Of a stretch of 64,000 nucleotides of DNA, positions 36,302 through 43,700 are shown piece by piece. The position numbers and the translations under genes were made by a program. Location of the stretch: assembly GCA_049841135.1 (NCBI GenBank), contig JASGHK010000005.1:2356001-2420000 (forward strand), in the 5' to 3' direction. The notes under the pieces were generated by a model. That model was given only the letters and a program-made list of their open reading frames with translations. It was not told the DNA's origin and did not search any database. This DNA is from JACRCT01 sp049841135. GTDB lineage: Bacteria > Myxococcota > Myxococcia > Myxococcales > UBA5297. Position 1 is the first letter of the stretch, and the number at the start of each line of letters is the position of its first letter.

Positions 36302-38494
36302 ATGCATGTCCGTGTCTCCACCACGAAGCGGGGCGGTCACGTCTATCGCTACGCGCAACTCGTCGAGAGCTACCGGCGGCCTGACGGGATGCCGGCCCAC
36401 CGAGTGGTGGCGCAGCTGGGGGCGATTTCCGAGATGGAAATCGAAAACCTGCGGACGGCCTTGCAGGCCTCGCGTTCGGGCAAGGCCGTCGTGCTGCCCA
36501 CCGAAAAGGTTTCGGCGAAGGTGACGGAGAGTCTCGACTACCTCGATGCCGCCGTCGCCTTGAGTCTCTGGCGCGAGTGGAGGCTCGATGAGCTCCTCGC
36601 CGGGTTGATGGGCCAGGGCGACAAGGAGGTCTCGCCAGCCGAGGTGGTTTCGGCGCTTACGATCCAGCGTTGCATCGCGCCGGGTTCCAAGCTCTATGCC
36701 GAGCGGTGGTTCCCGCGAACGGCACTCCCCGAGCTTCTCGGGATCGGACGCGACCAGTTCAACAACACCCGCCTGCACCGGGTCCTCGAGCAGCTTGACG
36801 AGGTCACGCCCGCGCTTCAGGAGCGCCTGCCGTCACATTGCCTGGCGCAGACAGGGACATTCACCTCGCTGCTGCTCGATGTGACGGACACCTGGTTCGT
36901 CGGGCAAGGTCCGGATGGCCTGGCGCAGAAGGCCAAGACCAAGGAGGGTCTCTACCAACGAAAGATCGGCATCGTGCTGATGTGCAACCAGGACGGCTTC
37001 CCGCTGCGCTGGCAGGTGATCTCCGGGCGGCAGAGCGACTCCACGGCCATGCTCGACGTCATCGGAGGAGTCCAGAAGGTCGACTGGGTCCGCGAGGCGC
37101 CCGTGGTGTGCGACCGAGCATTGGGAAAGACCGCGCACCTTCGCAAGCTGCTCGCCACGGGCCTGCGTTTCGTGACCGCGCTGACCGAGGATGAGTTCGC
37201 CGCCTATGCCCCCGACCAGATCCCGCATGCGGCCCTCGAGGGTGTCGAGTTGACAAAGGGTGAGCAGGAGGCCGCCCGACAAGCGGGCGTACTCGCCGCT
37301 GCCGCAGGCATGCGCCGGGTGAGCGACTCGCTCTTTGTTGCTGATCTCGGAGTGGTGCAGCGGCGGGAAGTCGGGGTGGCATCCCAAGCCAGTGAGGCCG
37401 CCGCCGGAGATGCGCTCCAGCGAGCCCTCGCGCAGGCAACTTCGATTCGCCAGGCCTTGGACCAAGGCTCGGCGCTCAATTCCCGGGAGGCCGGGCGTGC
37501 GCAAGGCCTGCAGAAGGAGCGGGCGGTCAAGCTCTTGGAACTGTTGAACCTCGCTCCGGATCTGCAGGACGACATCCGTGCTGGGAGGATGCTGGGCATG
37601 CCCATCCGCGCGGCGTTGAGGGCAGCCTGCCTGGGCGATCCCCAAGAGCAGCGTGCATCCCTGGATCGCGAGATGCGCAGGGCGCCGCGGCCTGAGCGCA
37701 GGCCTGCGGTCAATATCGCCGCGCGTCAAGAGGAGCCGCTGCGCGTGCGCGCGGTGGTCTGCTTCAACCCCGAGCAATTCGTCGAGCAGCGCCTGGGGGC
37801 CGACACCACGCTCGCGCATCTGCGCCGCCTGGAGCGCGAGATGAATGAGCAGTTGGCGGCGCCGGGCTCTCGCCGCACGCGGGAGAGCGCCTATTCCGAG
37901 TTGGACCGCGAGTTGCGTCGGCGCAGCCTCGTGGAGGCCTTCGAAATCGCCGTCACGGAGACCGCAGACGCCGAGAGTGCCAAGGTCCGGCTGCAGGTGG
38001 AGCTCGAGCTGCGCCCGCACGTCTGGCGACGGCTGCGTCGCTATGACGGCTTCTCCGTGGTGGTCGCCCACCCCGAGTCGCTGCAGAGCGGGGAGGACTT
38101 GGCGGCGACGTACCGCAGCCGCGACGCAGTGGAGAAGGACTTCCACGTCATCAAGAGCCTGGTCGAGCTGCGACCGGTGCGGCACCGAACCGAAGCGAAG
38201 GTGCGAGCACATGTGACGCTCTGCGTCTTGGCGATGCTTTTGGAGCGGGCCCTCGAGCGAAAGCTCGCCGGCACTGCGGCTGCCATGAGCGCCGCCCGAG
38301 CATTCGAAGAGCTCGAGAGTGTCCGCCTCAACCGCCTGCAACTCGGTGGCCGCACCGCCTCCACCATCACGAACCCGAACCCGACCCAGGCGGCCATCCT
38401 CAAGGCGCTTGGCCTTGAGCGCCTCGCCTGCGATGACGAGATGGCGCCCATCCTCGGGCGCCATCCCGTGTCTGTATCTACACGCGCGAGCTAA
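36302..38494 (+). CDS. IS1634-family DDE transposase (IS4-like)
   Basis: The intact 730-residue transposase starts at ATG 36302. Catalytic-type Asp residues are in LLLDVTDTWF (Asp193/Asp196) and VVCDRALGK (Asp271). The C-terminal Y-R-E-K signature is YRSRDAVEKDF, HVIKSLVEL (Glu about 611), which defines IS4/IS1634-type DDE enzymes. The N-terminal part HVYRYAQLVESYRRPDGMPA, RVVAQLGAI is also family-typical. At 730 residues it is longer than many IS1634 members. The stop codon TAA at 38492-38494 is part of the right terminal repeat. The enzyme cuts and joins the ends of this IS. No regulatory second frame is evident. Confidence 0.88.
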   Translation: MHVRVSTTKRGGHVYRYAQLVESYRRPDGMPAHRVVAQLGAISEMEIENLRTALQASRSGKAVVLPTEKVSAKVTESLDYLDAAVALSLWREWRLDELLAGLMGQGDKEVSPAEVVSALTIQRCIAPGSKLYAERWFPRTALPELLGIGRDQFNNTRLHRVLEQLDEVTPALQERLPSHCLAQTGTFTSLLLDVTDTWFVGQGPDGLAQKAKTKEGLYQRKIGIVLMCNQDGFPLRWQVISGRQSDSTAMLDVIGGVQKVDWVREAPVVCDRALGKTAHLRKLLATGLRFVTALTEDEFAAYAPDQIPHAALEGVELTKGEQEAARQAGVLAAAAGMRRVSDSLFVADLGVVQRREVGVASQASEAAAGDALQRALAQATSIRQALDQGSALNSREAGRAQGLQKERAVKLLELLNLAPDLQDDIRAGRMLGMPIRAALRAACLGDPQEQRASLDREMRRAPRPERRPAVNIAARQEEPLRVRAVVCFNPEQFVEQRLGADTTLAHLRRLEREMNEQLAAPGSRRTRESAYSELDRELRRRSLVEAFEIAVTETADAESAKVRLQVELELRPHVWRRLRRYDGFSVVVAHPESLQSGEDLAATYRSRDAVEKDFHVIKSLVELRPVRHRTEAKVRAHVTLCVLAMLLERALERKLAGTAAAMSAARAFEELESVRLNRLQLGGRTASTITNPNPTQAAILKALGLERLACDDEMAPILGRHPVSVSTRAS
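38471..38494 (-). repeat. Right terminal inverted repeat of the IS, contains the transposase stop
   Basis: Complement reads TTAGCTCGCGCGTGTAGATA then CAGA. The TAA stop of the transposase is the first three bases of the repeat, so coding sequence and recombination site overlap. Confidence 0.75.
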
Positions 38495-38540
38495 CTGCCC
38501 GGAACCACAGGCCCTCGCGCCCGAGGGTGGTCAACTCAGG

Positions 38541-38722
38541 GAAGCCCAAAGCCCGAAGCCCGAAGCCCGAAGCCCAAAGCCCAAAGCCCAAAGCCCAAAG
38601 CCCAAAGCCCAAAGCCCAAAGCCCAAAGCCCAAAGCCCAAAGCCCAAAGCCCAAAGCCCAAAGCCCAAAGCCCAAAGCCCAAAGCCCAAAGCCCGAAGCC
38701 CAAAGCCCGAAGCCCGAAGCCC
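38541..38722 (+). repeat. 26-unit heptanucleotide array RAAGCCC
   Basis: The 182 bases consist of exactly 26 units of 7 bases, either AAAGCCC (majority, in one long central run) or GAAGCCC (mainly at both ends). Because seven is not a multiple of three, translation of the plus strand gives the same seven-residue repeat (KPKAQSP) in every frame, with no stop codon. The array begins 46 bases after the IS and ends 10 bases before the stop codon of the kinase gene on the other strand. Smaller blocks of the same unit lie at 30506 and 36072. Confidence 0.95.
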
Positions 38723-38732
38723 GACAAAGGGA

Positions 38733-41700
38733 CTACGGGTGCCGGGGGCTCAGCGCCGCGCGCACCTTCTCGGCGAGGCCGGCCGCGGTGAACGGCTTCT
38801 GGATGAAGTTCGTCCCCTCCTCCAGCACCCCTCGCTCGGCGATGACGTCCGAGGTGTAGCCCGACATGAAGAGCAGCCGGAGGTGGGGGTGGACGGCCAG
38901 CAGGTTCTTGGCCAGGTCTCGCCCGTTCATCTCCGGCATGACCACGTCGGTCATCAGCAGGTGGATCTCGCCGGGGTGGGCGTGGGCCAGTCGCAGGGCC
39001 TCGCCCGGAGTGCTCGCCGCGACCACGCGGTAGCCCTGGCGCTCGAGCATCCGCCTCGTCAGGTTGAGGAGGCCCGGCTCGTCCTCGACGATCAGCACCG
39101 TCTCGTTTCCCTGCAGGTCCGGACCCGGGGCGGCCTCTCCCGCGGCCTGGTCGGCGCCCTGGTGCCGGGGGAGGAAGACGGTGAAGGTCGTCCCGCGGCC
39201 CTTCTCGCTGTGGACGTCGATGAAGCCGTCGTTCTGCTTGACGATGCCATAGACCGTGGCCAGCCCCAGTCCGGTGCCCTTGCCCAGGGCCTTGGTGGTG
39301 AAGAACGGCTCGAAGAGGTGGGCGAGCGTCTCCGCGTCCATGCCCGAGCCGTCGTCGCGGACGGCGAGGCGGACGAACTCGCCGACGCGGTGCTCGGCGT
39401 GCCCGGCGCCGCGGGGTCTGTCGAAGGTGCAGTTCTCCGTCTCGATCGTCACGGTCCCCACGTCGCTGATGGCATCGCGGGCGTTGACGCAGAGGTTGGC
39501 CAGGATCTGGTCGATCTGCGCGGGGTCGATCCGGACTGGCCACAGCTCCGGCCCGGGCTTCCACTCCAGGCGGAGGTCCTCGCCGATGAGCCGCCGCAGC
39601 ATGTTGAGCATGCCGGTGATGGTCTCGTTGAGCTCCAGCACCTTGGGGGACACGGTCTGTTTGCGGGCGAAGGCCAACAGCTGGCGCGTGAGGTCGGCGG
39701 AACGCCGGGCGGCCTTCTGGACCTCCTCCAGGTCGAAGCGCAGCGGGTGTCCGGGGTCGACCTGGTCGAGCGCCAGCTCGGTGTGCCCGAGGATGACGCC
39801 CAGCATGTTGTTGAAGTCGTGGGCCACGCCGCCGGCGAGGCGCCCCACGGACTCCATCTTCTGGGCCTGGCGCAGCTGGGTCTCGAGCAGCTTGCGGTCG
39901 GTGACGTCCTGGAGCAGGGCCACGAAGTAGTCGACCTCGCCGCTGGCCTTGCGGACGCAGCGGGCCGACAGGTCGGTGTGGATGGTGCGGCCGTCCTTGT
40001 GGATGAAGCGCTTCTCCATCGAGTAGCCCTCGATCGCCCCGGCGCGGACCCGCTCGAAGTTGGCGAGGTCCGCGGGCAGGTCGTCGGGGTGCGTCAGCTG
40101 CGCCCAGGTCATCTGCTTCAGCTCGGCCTCGGAGTAGCCGAGCATCTCGCACAGCCGGGCGTTGACCTCCAGCCAGCCCCGCGACGGGGAGGTCATGGAG
40201 ATGCCGATGATGGGCGACTCGAAGTAGCTGCGGAAGCGCTCCTCGCTCTCGCGCAGCGACCGCTCGGCGCGGACCCGCTCGGTGACGTCCTCGGTGAACA
40301 CCACGATGCCGCCGATGCGGCCCGCGGCGTCGCGCCACGGGTGCACCTCCCAGTGCAGGAACTGCACGCTGCCGTCGGCACGCTCGAAGCGGTCGGTGTC
40401 GGCGCGGACGACCTCGCCGGCCAGCGCGCGCCGGTGGACCTGCTTCCAGGCCTCGCCGATCTCCGGGAAGACCTCGTAGTGCGACAAGCCGCGCAGGTCC
40501 CGCCCGCCGAGCCGGTAGTCGGCGAGCCAGCGGCGGCTGGCGGCGAGGTAGCGCATCTCGCGGTCGAACATCGCCAGCGAGGCCGGGGCGTGGTCGACGA
40601 AGAACTGCAGCAGCTGCTCGCTCTGCTTGCGGTCGGTGATGTCGCGCGAGATCCCCACCAGCCCGACGACCTGCCCGCGCTCGTCGCGCCGGGGCGACTT
40701 GGTGCTCAGGAAGGTCCGGTAGCCGCCGGGCGTGAGGATGTGCTCCTCGACGACCGCGGAGGCGCCCGACTCCAGGACCTGCCGGTCGTGGCGCAAGACG
40801 GCCTCCGCGACCGCCGGGTCGTCAAAGAGCTCGTCGTCGGAGTGCCCGAGGACGCTCGACGCCGGCTTGCCGATGGCGGCGAGCATCGCCGGGTTGGCGA
40901 GGAGCAGGCGGCTGTCGCGGTCTTTGACGTAGACCGCGTCGGCGGTGGTCTCGATGACCGCGCGCAGGAGGCTCTCGCTCTCCCGGAGCGCCTCCTCCGC
41001 CCGCCGGGCCTCGGCGACGTCGAGGGCGGTGACCGCGATCGTCTCGGAGTCGAGCCGGAAGACCTTCGAGACCAGGCGGAGCCCGCGGACGCTGGTCTCC
41101 TCGGAGACGGTCTCGCCCGTGGTGAGGACGCGGCAGTTGCGGGGGTGGAGCTTCGCCAGCGCGGCGGGCCCCATCGTCTCGCCCAGGCGGGTGCCGACCA
41201 ACCCACCGCTCGGCGTTCCGAAAAGGCGGCCGTGCGCGTGGTTGGACGCCGTGCACCGCCAGTCGACGACGGCGCCCTGCTCGTCGCGGACGGCCTGCAG
41301 CACGACCACGGCCTCATGGAGGTGGTCGAAGAAGCCGCGGTAGCGTCGCTCGCTCTCCCGCAGCTCCTGCTCGGCTTGGTGGCGCTCGGTGACGTCGCGG
41401 GCGACGCAGAGCACGGAGGTGACCTGGCCGCTCGCATCCGCCAGCGGCCGGAGCGCGGTCTGGTAGTGGCGGGCCTGGCCGCCGCAGCGGGGTCCGCCTT
41501 CCACGCAGGCTTCCCTGCCCGCGCGGAAGACCTCGCTCAGCACTTCGAAGAGCTGGTCGGCCTCGTCCTTGGGGAAGAAGTCCCAGAGGTTCTTGCCGAC
41601 GACCTCCTCGACCGACCTGCCCAGCGCCGCGGCGTGAGCGGGGTTGGAGAAGGTGAAGCGCCCGTCGGGCGCGAACGAGAAGACCGGGTCCGGCAGCGCA

Positions 41701-41804
41701 TCGAGGAGGGCCCGGGACTTCGCCTCGCCTTCGAGCTGCGCGCGGGCTGCGTCGGGCGCGCCGGCGAGGAGAGCGAGCGGGTCGGCGCTGTGGACTCGTG
41801 TCAT
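38733..41804 (-). CDS. Hybrid sensor histidine kinase with five PAS domains and a receiver
   Basis: The 1023-residue protein has PAS domains at about 30-145, 150-265, 275-395, 400-515 and 520-640. Most end in a D(V/I)T(E/D)R sequence. HisKA follows with His662 in GGVAHDFNN, then HATPase_c (NLCVNARDAI, DDGSGMD, FEPFFTTK, GLGLATV), and a C-terminal receiver with VLIVEDEP and phospho-Asp953 in LLMTDVVMPEMNG. There is no membrane segment, so the five PAS domains act as cytoplasmic sensors or relay modules. The kinase, ATPase and receiver regions are close to those of the kinase at 17610. The stop is 10 bases from the heptamer array. It diverges from the lipoprotein at 41982. Confidence 0.92.
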   Translation of the reverse strand: MTRVHSADPLALLAGAPDAARAQLEGEAKSRALLDALPDPVFSFAPDGRFTFSNPAHAAALGRSVEEVVGKNLWDFFPKDEADQLFEVLSEVFRAGREACVEGGPRCGGQARHYQTALRPLADASGQVTSVLCVARDVTERHQAEQELRESERRYRGFFDHLHEAVVVLQAVRDEQGAVVDWRCTASNHAHGRLFGTPSGGLVGTRLGETMGPAALAKLHPRNCRVLTTGETVSEETSVRGLRLVSKVFRLDSETIAVTALDVAEARRAEEALRESESLLRAVIETTADAVYVKDRDSRLLLANPAMLAAIGKPASSVLGHSDDELFDDPAVAEAVLRHDRQVLESGASAVVEEHILTPGGYRTFLSTKSPRRDERGQVVGLVGISRDITDRKQSEQLLQFFVDHAPASLAMFDREMRYLAASRRWLADYRLGGRDLRGLSHYEVFPEIGEAWKQVHRRALAGEVVRADTDRFERADGSVQFLHWEVHPWRDAAGRIGGIVVFTEDVTERVRAERSLRESEERFRSYFESPIIGISMTSPSRGWLEVNARLCEMLGYSEAELKQMTWAQLTHPDDLPADLANFERVRAGAIEGYSMEKRFIHKDGRTIHTDLSARCVRKASGEVDYFVALLQDVTDRKLLETQLRQAQKMESVGRLAGGVAHDFNNMLGVILGHTELALDQVDPGHPLRFDLEEVQKAARRSADLTRQLLAFARKQTVSPKVLELNETITGMLNMLRRLIGEDLRLEWKPGPELWPVRIDPAQIDQILANLCVNARDAISDVGTVTIETENCTFDRPRGAGHAEHRVGEFVRLAVRDDGSGMDAETLAHLFEPFFTTKALGKGTGLGLATVYGIVKQNDGFIDVHSEKGRGTTFTVFLPRHQGADQAAGEAAPGPDLQGNETVLIVEDEPGLLNLTRRMLERQGYRVVAASTPGEALRLAHAHPGEIHLLMTDVVMPEMNGRDLAKNLLAVHPHLRLLFMSGYTSDVIAERGVLEEGTNFIQKPFTAAGLAEKVRAALSPRHP

Positions 41805-41981
41805 TCCCCACCCCCGGTGCGGATGCGACCAGCCTACGTGTTGTGTCGGCGGCCGTCAGCCTTTTGGCCGTGCGCGGAGTTCCTGGCCCGGGCCGCGGAT
41901 GACCTTCACGCTTCGCCGGGCGCGGGGGCTCGTGCAGCGTTAGCCTGCGGTCGCAAGCTCACCGAACCCGCGAGGTCCTCG

Positions 41982-43511
41982 ATGTCGCGCCTGCTCTCCT
42001 CCACCGCCCTCCTCCTGGCGCTGTGCGGTTGCCCGTCGCCGACTCCGGCGCCGGACGCGGGGACGGCCGCCGACACCGGCGCCACGACCGGCACCGACGC
42101 GGGCACCTCGGGCCCCGACGGCGGCGCGGTGCGGTCCACCGACCTCTCGGAGCTGTGCGGCCCCATCGCCGCCTGGGAGTGCGCGCGCGCCAAGACCTGC
42201 GGCTGCACGCACCCGTCCGGCTCCGCGCTCGACGAGGCTTGGTGCAAGCAGGTGCGCGAGGGCGCGTGCATCAAGGAGCTGACGCAGGGGCTGCCTGGCC
42301 TCGACCAGGGGCTCGCGCAAGGCGCCGTCTCCGTCCGCGTGGACCGCGTGCCTGCCTGCATCGCCGCCTACGAGGCGGGGAGCCCGCCGTGCACCAAGTC
42401 CTCCCTCGTCTTCTTCTCCGGCTGCGCCGACACGCTGGAGCTGACCGTCGCCAAGGGCGGCGAGTCCTGCCCCTGGCCCGCCATCCCCTGCGGCGACGGC
42501 ACCCAGTGCACCAGCGGCGGCTGCCTCACACCCGCCGCAGACGGCGCCGCGTGCCAGGAGCCGGGCCAGTGCGCCTCGCGCAACTGCCTCGAAGGCAAGT
42601 GCGCGGCGCTCGGCGCTTCCGGAGCCCGCTGCGCGAGGAACGACCAGTGCGCGCCTCCGCGCGTCTGTTTCGAAGGCAAGTGCGCGGCGCTGCTGGACGA
42701 GGCCGCGGCCTGCACCGACACCGCGCAGTGCACGCCTCCGCTCGGATGCGTCGAGGGGAAGTGCGCGCCGATGGCCACCTGCACCGCGGGCGAAGGCTGT
42801 GGAAACGAGGGCCGCTGCATCGGGCCGGTCAGCTCCGCCTGCCGCCCCGCGGGAGCGGCCGGCGCCGACTGCACCAGCGCGGCACAGTGCGCCGCGGGGA
42901 CGGCCTGCGACACCGCCGCCAAGAAGTGCGTGGCGCTCCCCGGCGACGGCGAGGCCTGTCTGAACGCCTCCGCCTGCGCGGCAGGGTTCGGCTGCCTGGA
43001 CGGGCCGGGCACGTGCTCGGCGCTGGGCGGCGTCGGCAGCACCTGCCTGCTGGGCCCCGCGGGCCCCTTCCTGTGCGCCAGCGGAGCGGTCTGCGGCGAC
43101 TCGGGGAGCTGCATCGCCGACCCCAAGGAGGGCGAGCCCTGCGGCATCCCGAACGCCTGTGGCTCGGGGCTCGTCTGCGCCTTCGGCCCCGGCGGCAGCA
43201 CCTGCGTGAAGCCGCAGCCGGAGGGGACGGACTGCCAGAACGACATCTGCGCCACCGGGCTCTTCTGCGACTTCAACACCGGCAAGTGCGCGCCGAGCTA
43301 CTCCGCGGGTGACGCGTGCTCGAACGGCAACGAGTGCGGCCCGGCCCGGACCTGCGAGCCGGACGACCTCCAGGTCCTGCGCTGCCAGGCGCTGCCGGCG
43401 GTGGGCGAGCCGTGCTTCTTCGACTGCGTTGCCGGAGCCTGGTGCGAGCGCGGGATGACCCGCCCCACGTGCCAGGCGCCGCTGTGCGTGGCGATGTACC
43501 AGCTCCAGTAG
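41982..43511 (+). CDS. Cys-rich repeat lipoprotein (Dickkopf-like tail)
   Basis: I take ATG 41982 as start (GAGGT upstream); the same frame is open far upstream across the antisense of the kinase, but that is an artefact of GC-rich sequence. The 509-residue product has lipobox LLLALCGC, a short Ala/Asp/Thr/Gly linker, an N-terminal domain with spaced Cys (LCGPIAAWECARAKTCGC) and about ten disulfide-type repeats (GAACQEPGQCASRNC, GARCARNDQCAPPRVC, and so on). The organisation parallels the lipoprotein at 4454, which has the same kind of tail behind a ZU5 domain. It is outer-surface anchored; function unknown. Confidence 0.85.
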   Translation: MSRLLSSTALLLALCGCPSPTPAPDAGTAADTGATTGTDAGTSGPDGGAVRSTDLSELCGPIAAWECARAKTCGCTHPSGSALDEAWCKQVREGACIKELTQGLPGLDQGLAQGAVSVRVDRVPACIAAYEAGSPPCTKSSLVFFSGCADTLELTVAKGGESCPWPAIPCGDGTQCTSGGCLTPAADGAACQEPGQCASRNCLEGKCAALGASGARCARNDQCAPPRVCFEGKCAALLDEAAACTDTAQCTPPLGCVEGKCAPMATCTAGEGCGNEGRCIGPVSSACRPAGAAGADCTSAAQCAAGTACDTAAKKCVALPGDGEACLNASACAAGFGCLDGPGTCSALGGVGSTCLLGPAGPFLCASGAVCGDSGSCIADPKEGEPCGIPNACGSGLVCAFGPGGSTCVKPQPEGTDCQNDICATGLFCDFNTGKCAPSYSAGDACSNGNECGPARTCEPDDLQVLRCQALPAVGEPCFFDCVAGAWCERGMTRPTCQAPLCVAMYQLQ

Positions 43512-43605
43512 GCCTTCCGGCCGCTCGATTGACGATCACTGAAGGCGCGGCTGATTCCTCATGCCCCACCTTGTGCCTACCGATCCTCTACCTCGTGTCC
43601 GCAAG

Positions 43606-43654
43606 CCCCTCGGATCGCGGCCTTGTGCCGGCACGAGGCCGGCGATCCGAGGGG
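43606..43654 (+). terminator. Long hairpin between convergent genes, REP-like
   Basis: CCCCTCGGATCGCGGCC (43606-43622) and GGCCGGCGATCCGAGGGG (43637-43654) form a 17-18-bp stem with one mismatched or bulged base and a 14-base loop. It lies between the convergent genes ending at 43511 and 43701 and can terminate both. The right arm recurs at 27560-27577, so it is a dispersed element. Confidence 0.65.
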
Positions 43655-43700
43655 GGACGAAGGCAAGGGCACGCCTTCGGTGATCGGCATTGGGCAGAGG

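Larger units (their letters stand above)
36230..38494 (+). mobile_element. IS1634-like insertion sequence
   Basis: The element is bounded by imperfect terminal inverted repeats of about 23-24 bp starting TTAGCTCGC (left 36230-36252, right 38471-38494 on the opposite strand). It contains one intact transposase gene. The inner TIR part TGTAGATAC is shared. The 70 bases upstream of the transposase start are AT-rich, unlike the surrounding sequence, which is typical of an IS promoter. GGCA precedes the left end and its complement TGCC follows the right end one base out, so the true TIR might be four to five bases longer. I cannot see a clean target-site duplication. The intact frame suggests a recent arrival. 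Confidence 0.75.

Noticed and set aside
36227..38498. Target-site duplication for the IS
   Set aside because: The bases directly outside the proposed ends do not match as a direct repeat under any boundary I tried, so none is claimed.
38541..38722. Possible CRISPR array
   Set aside because: Units are contiguous heptamers with no spacers, and there are no cas genes.
38319..43511. A 1730-codon open frame on the plus strand
   Set aside because: It runs from inside the transposase, through the heptamer array and the antisense of the hybrid kinase, into the real lipoprotein at 41982. Only the part from 41982 has coding character; the rest is due to stop-codon scarcity in GC-rich DNA.
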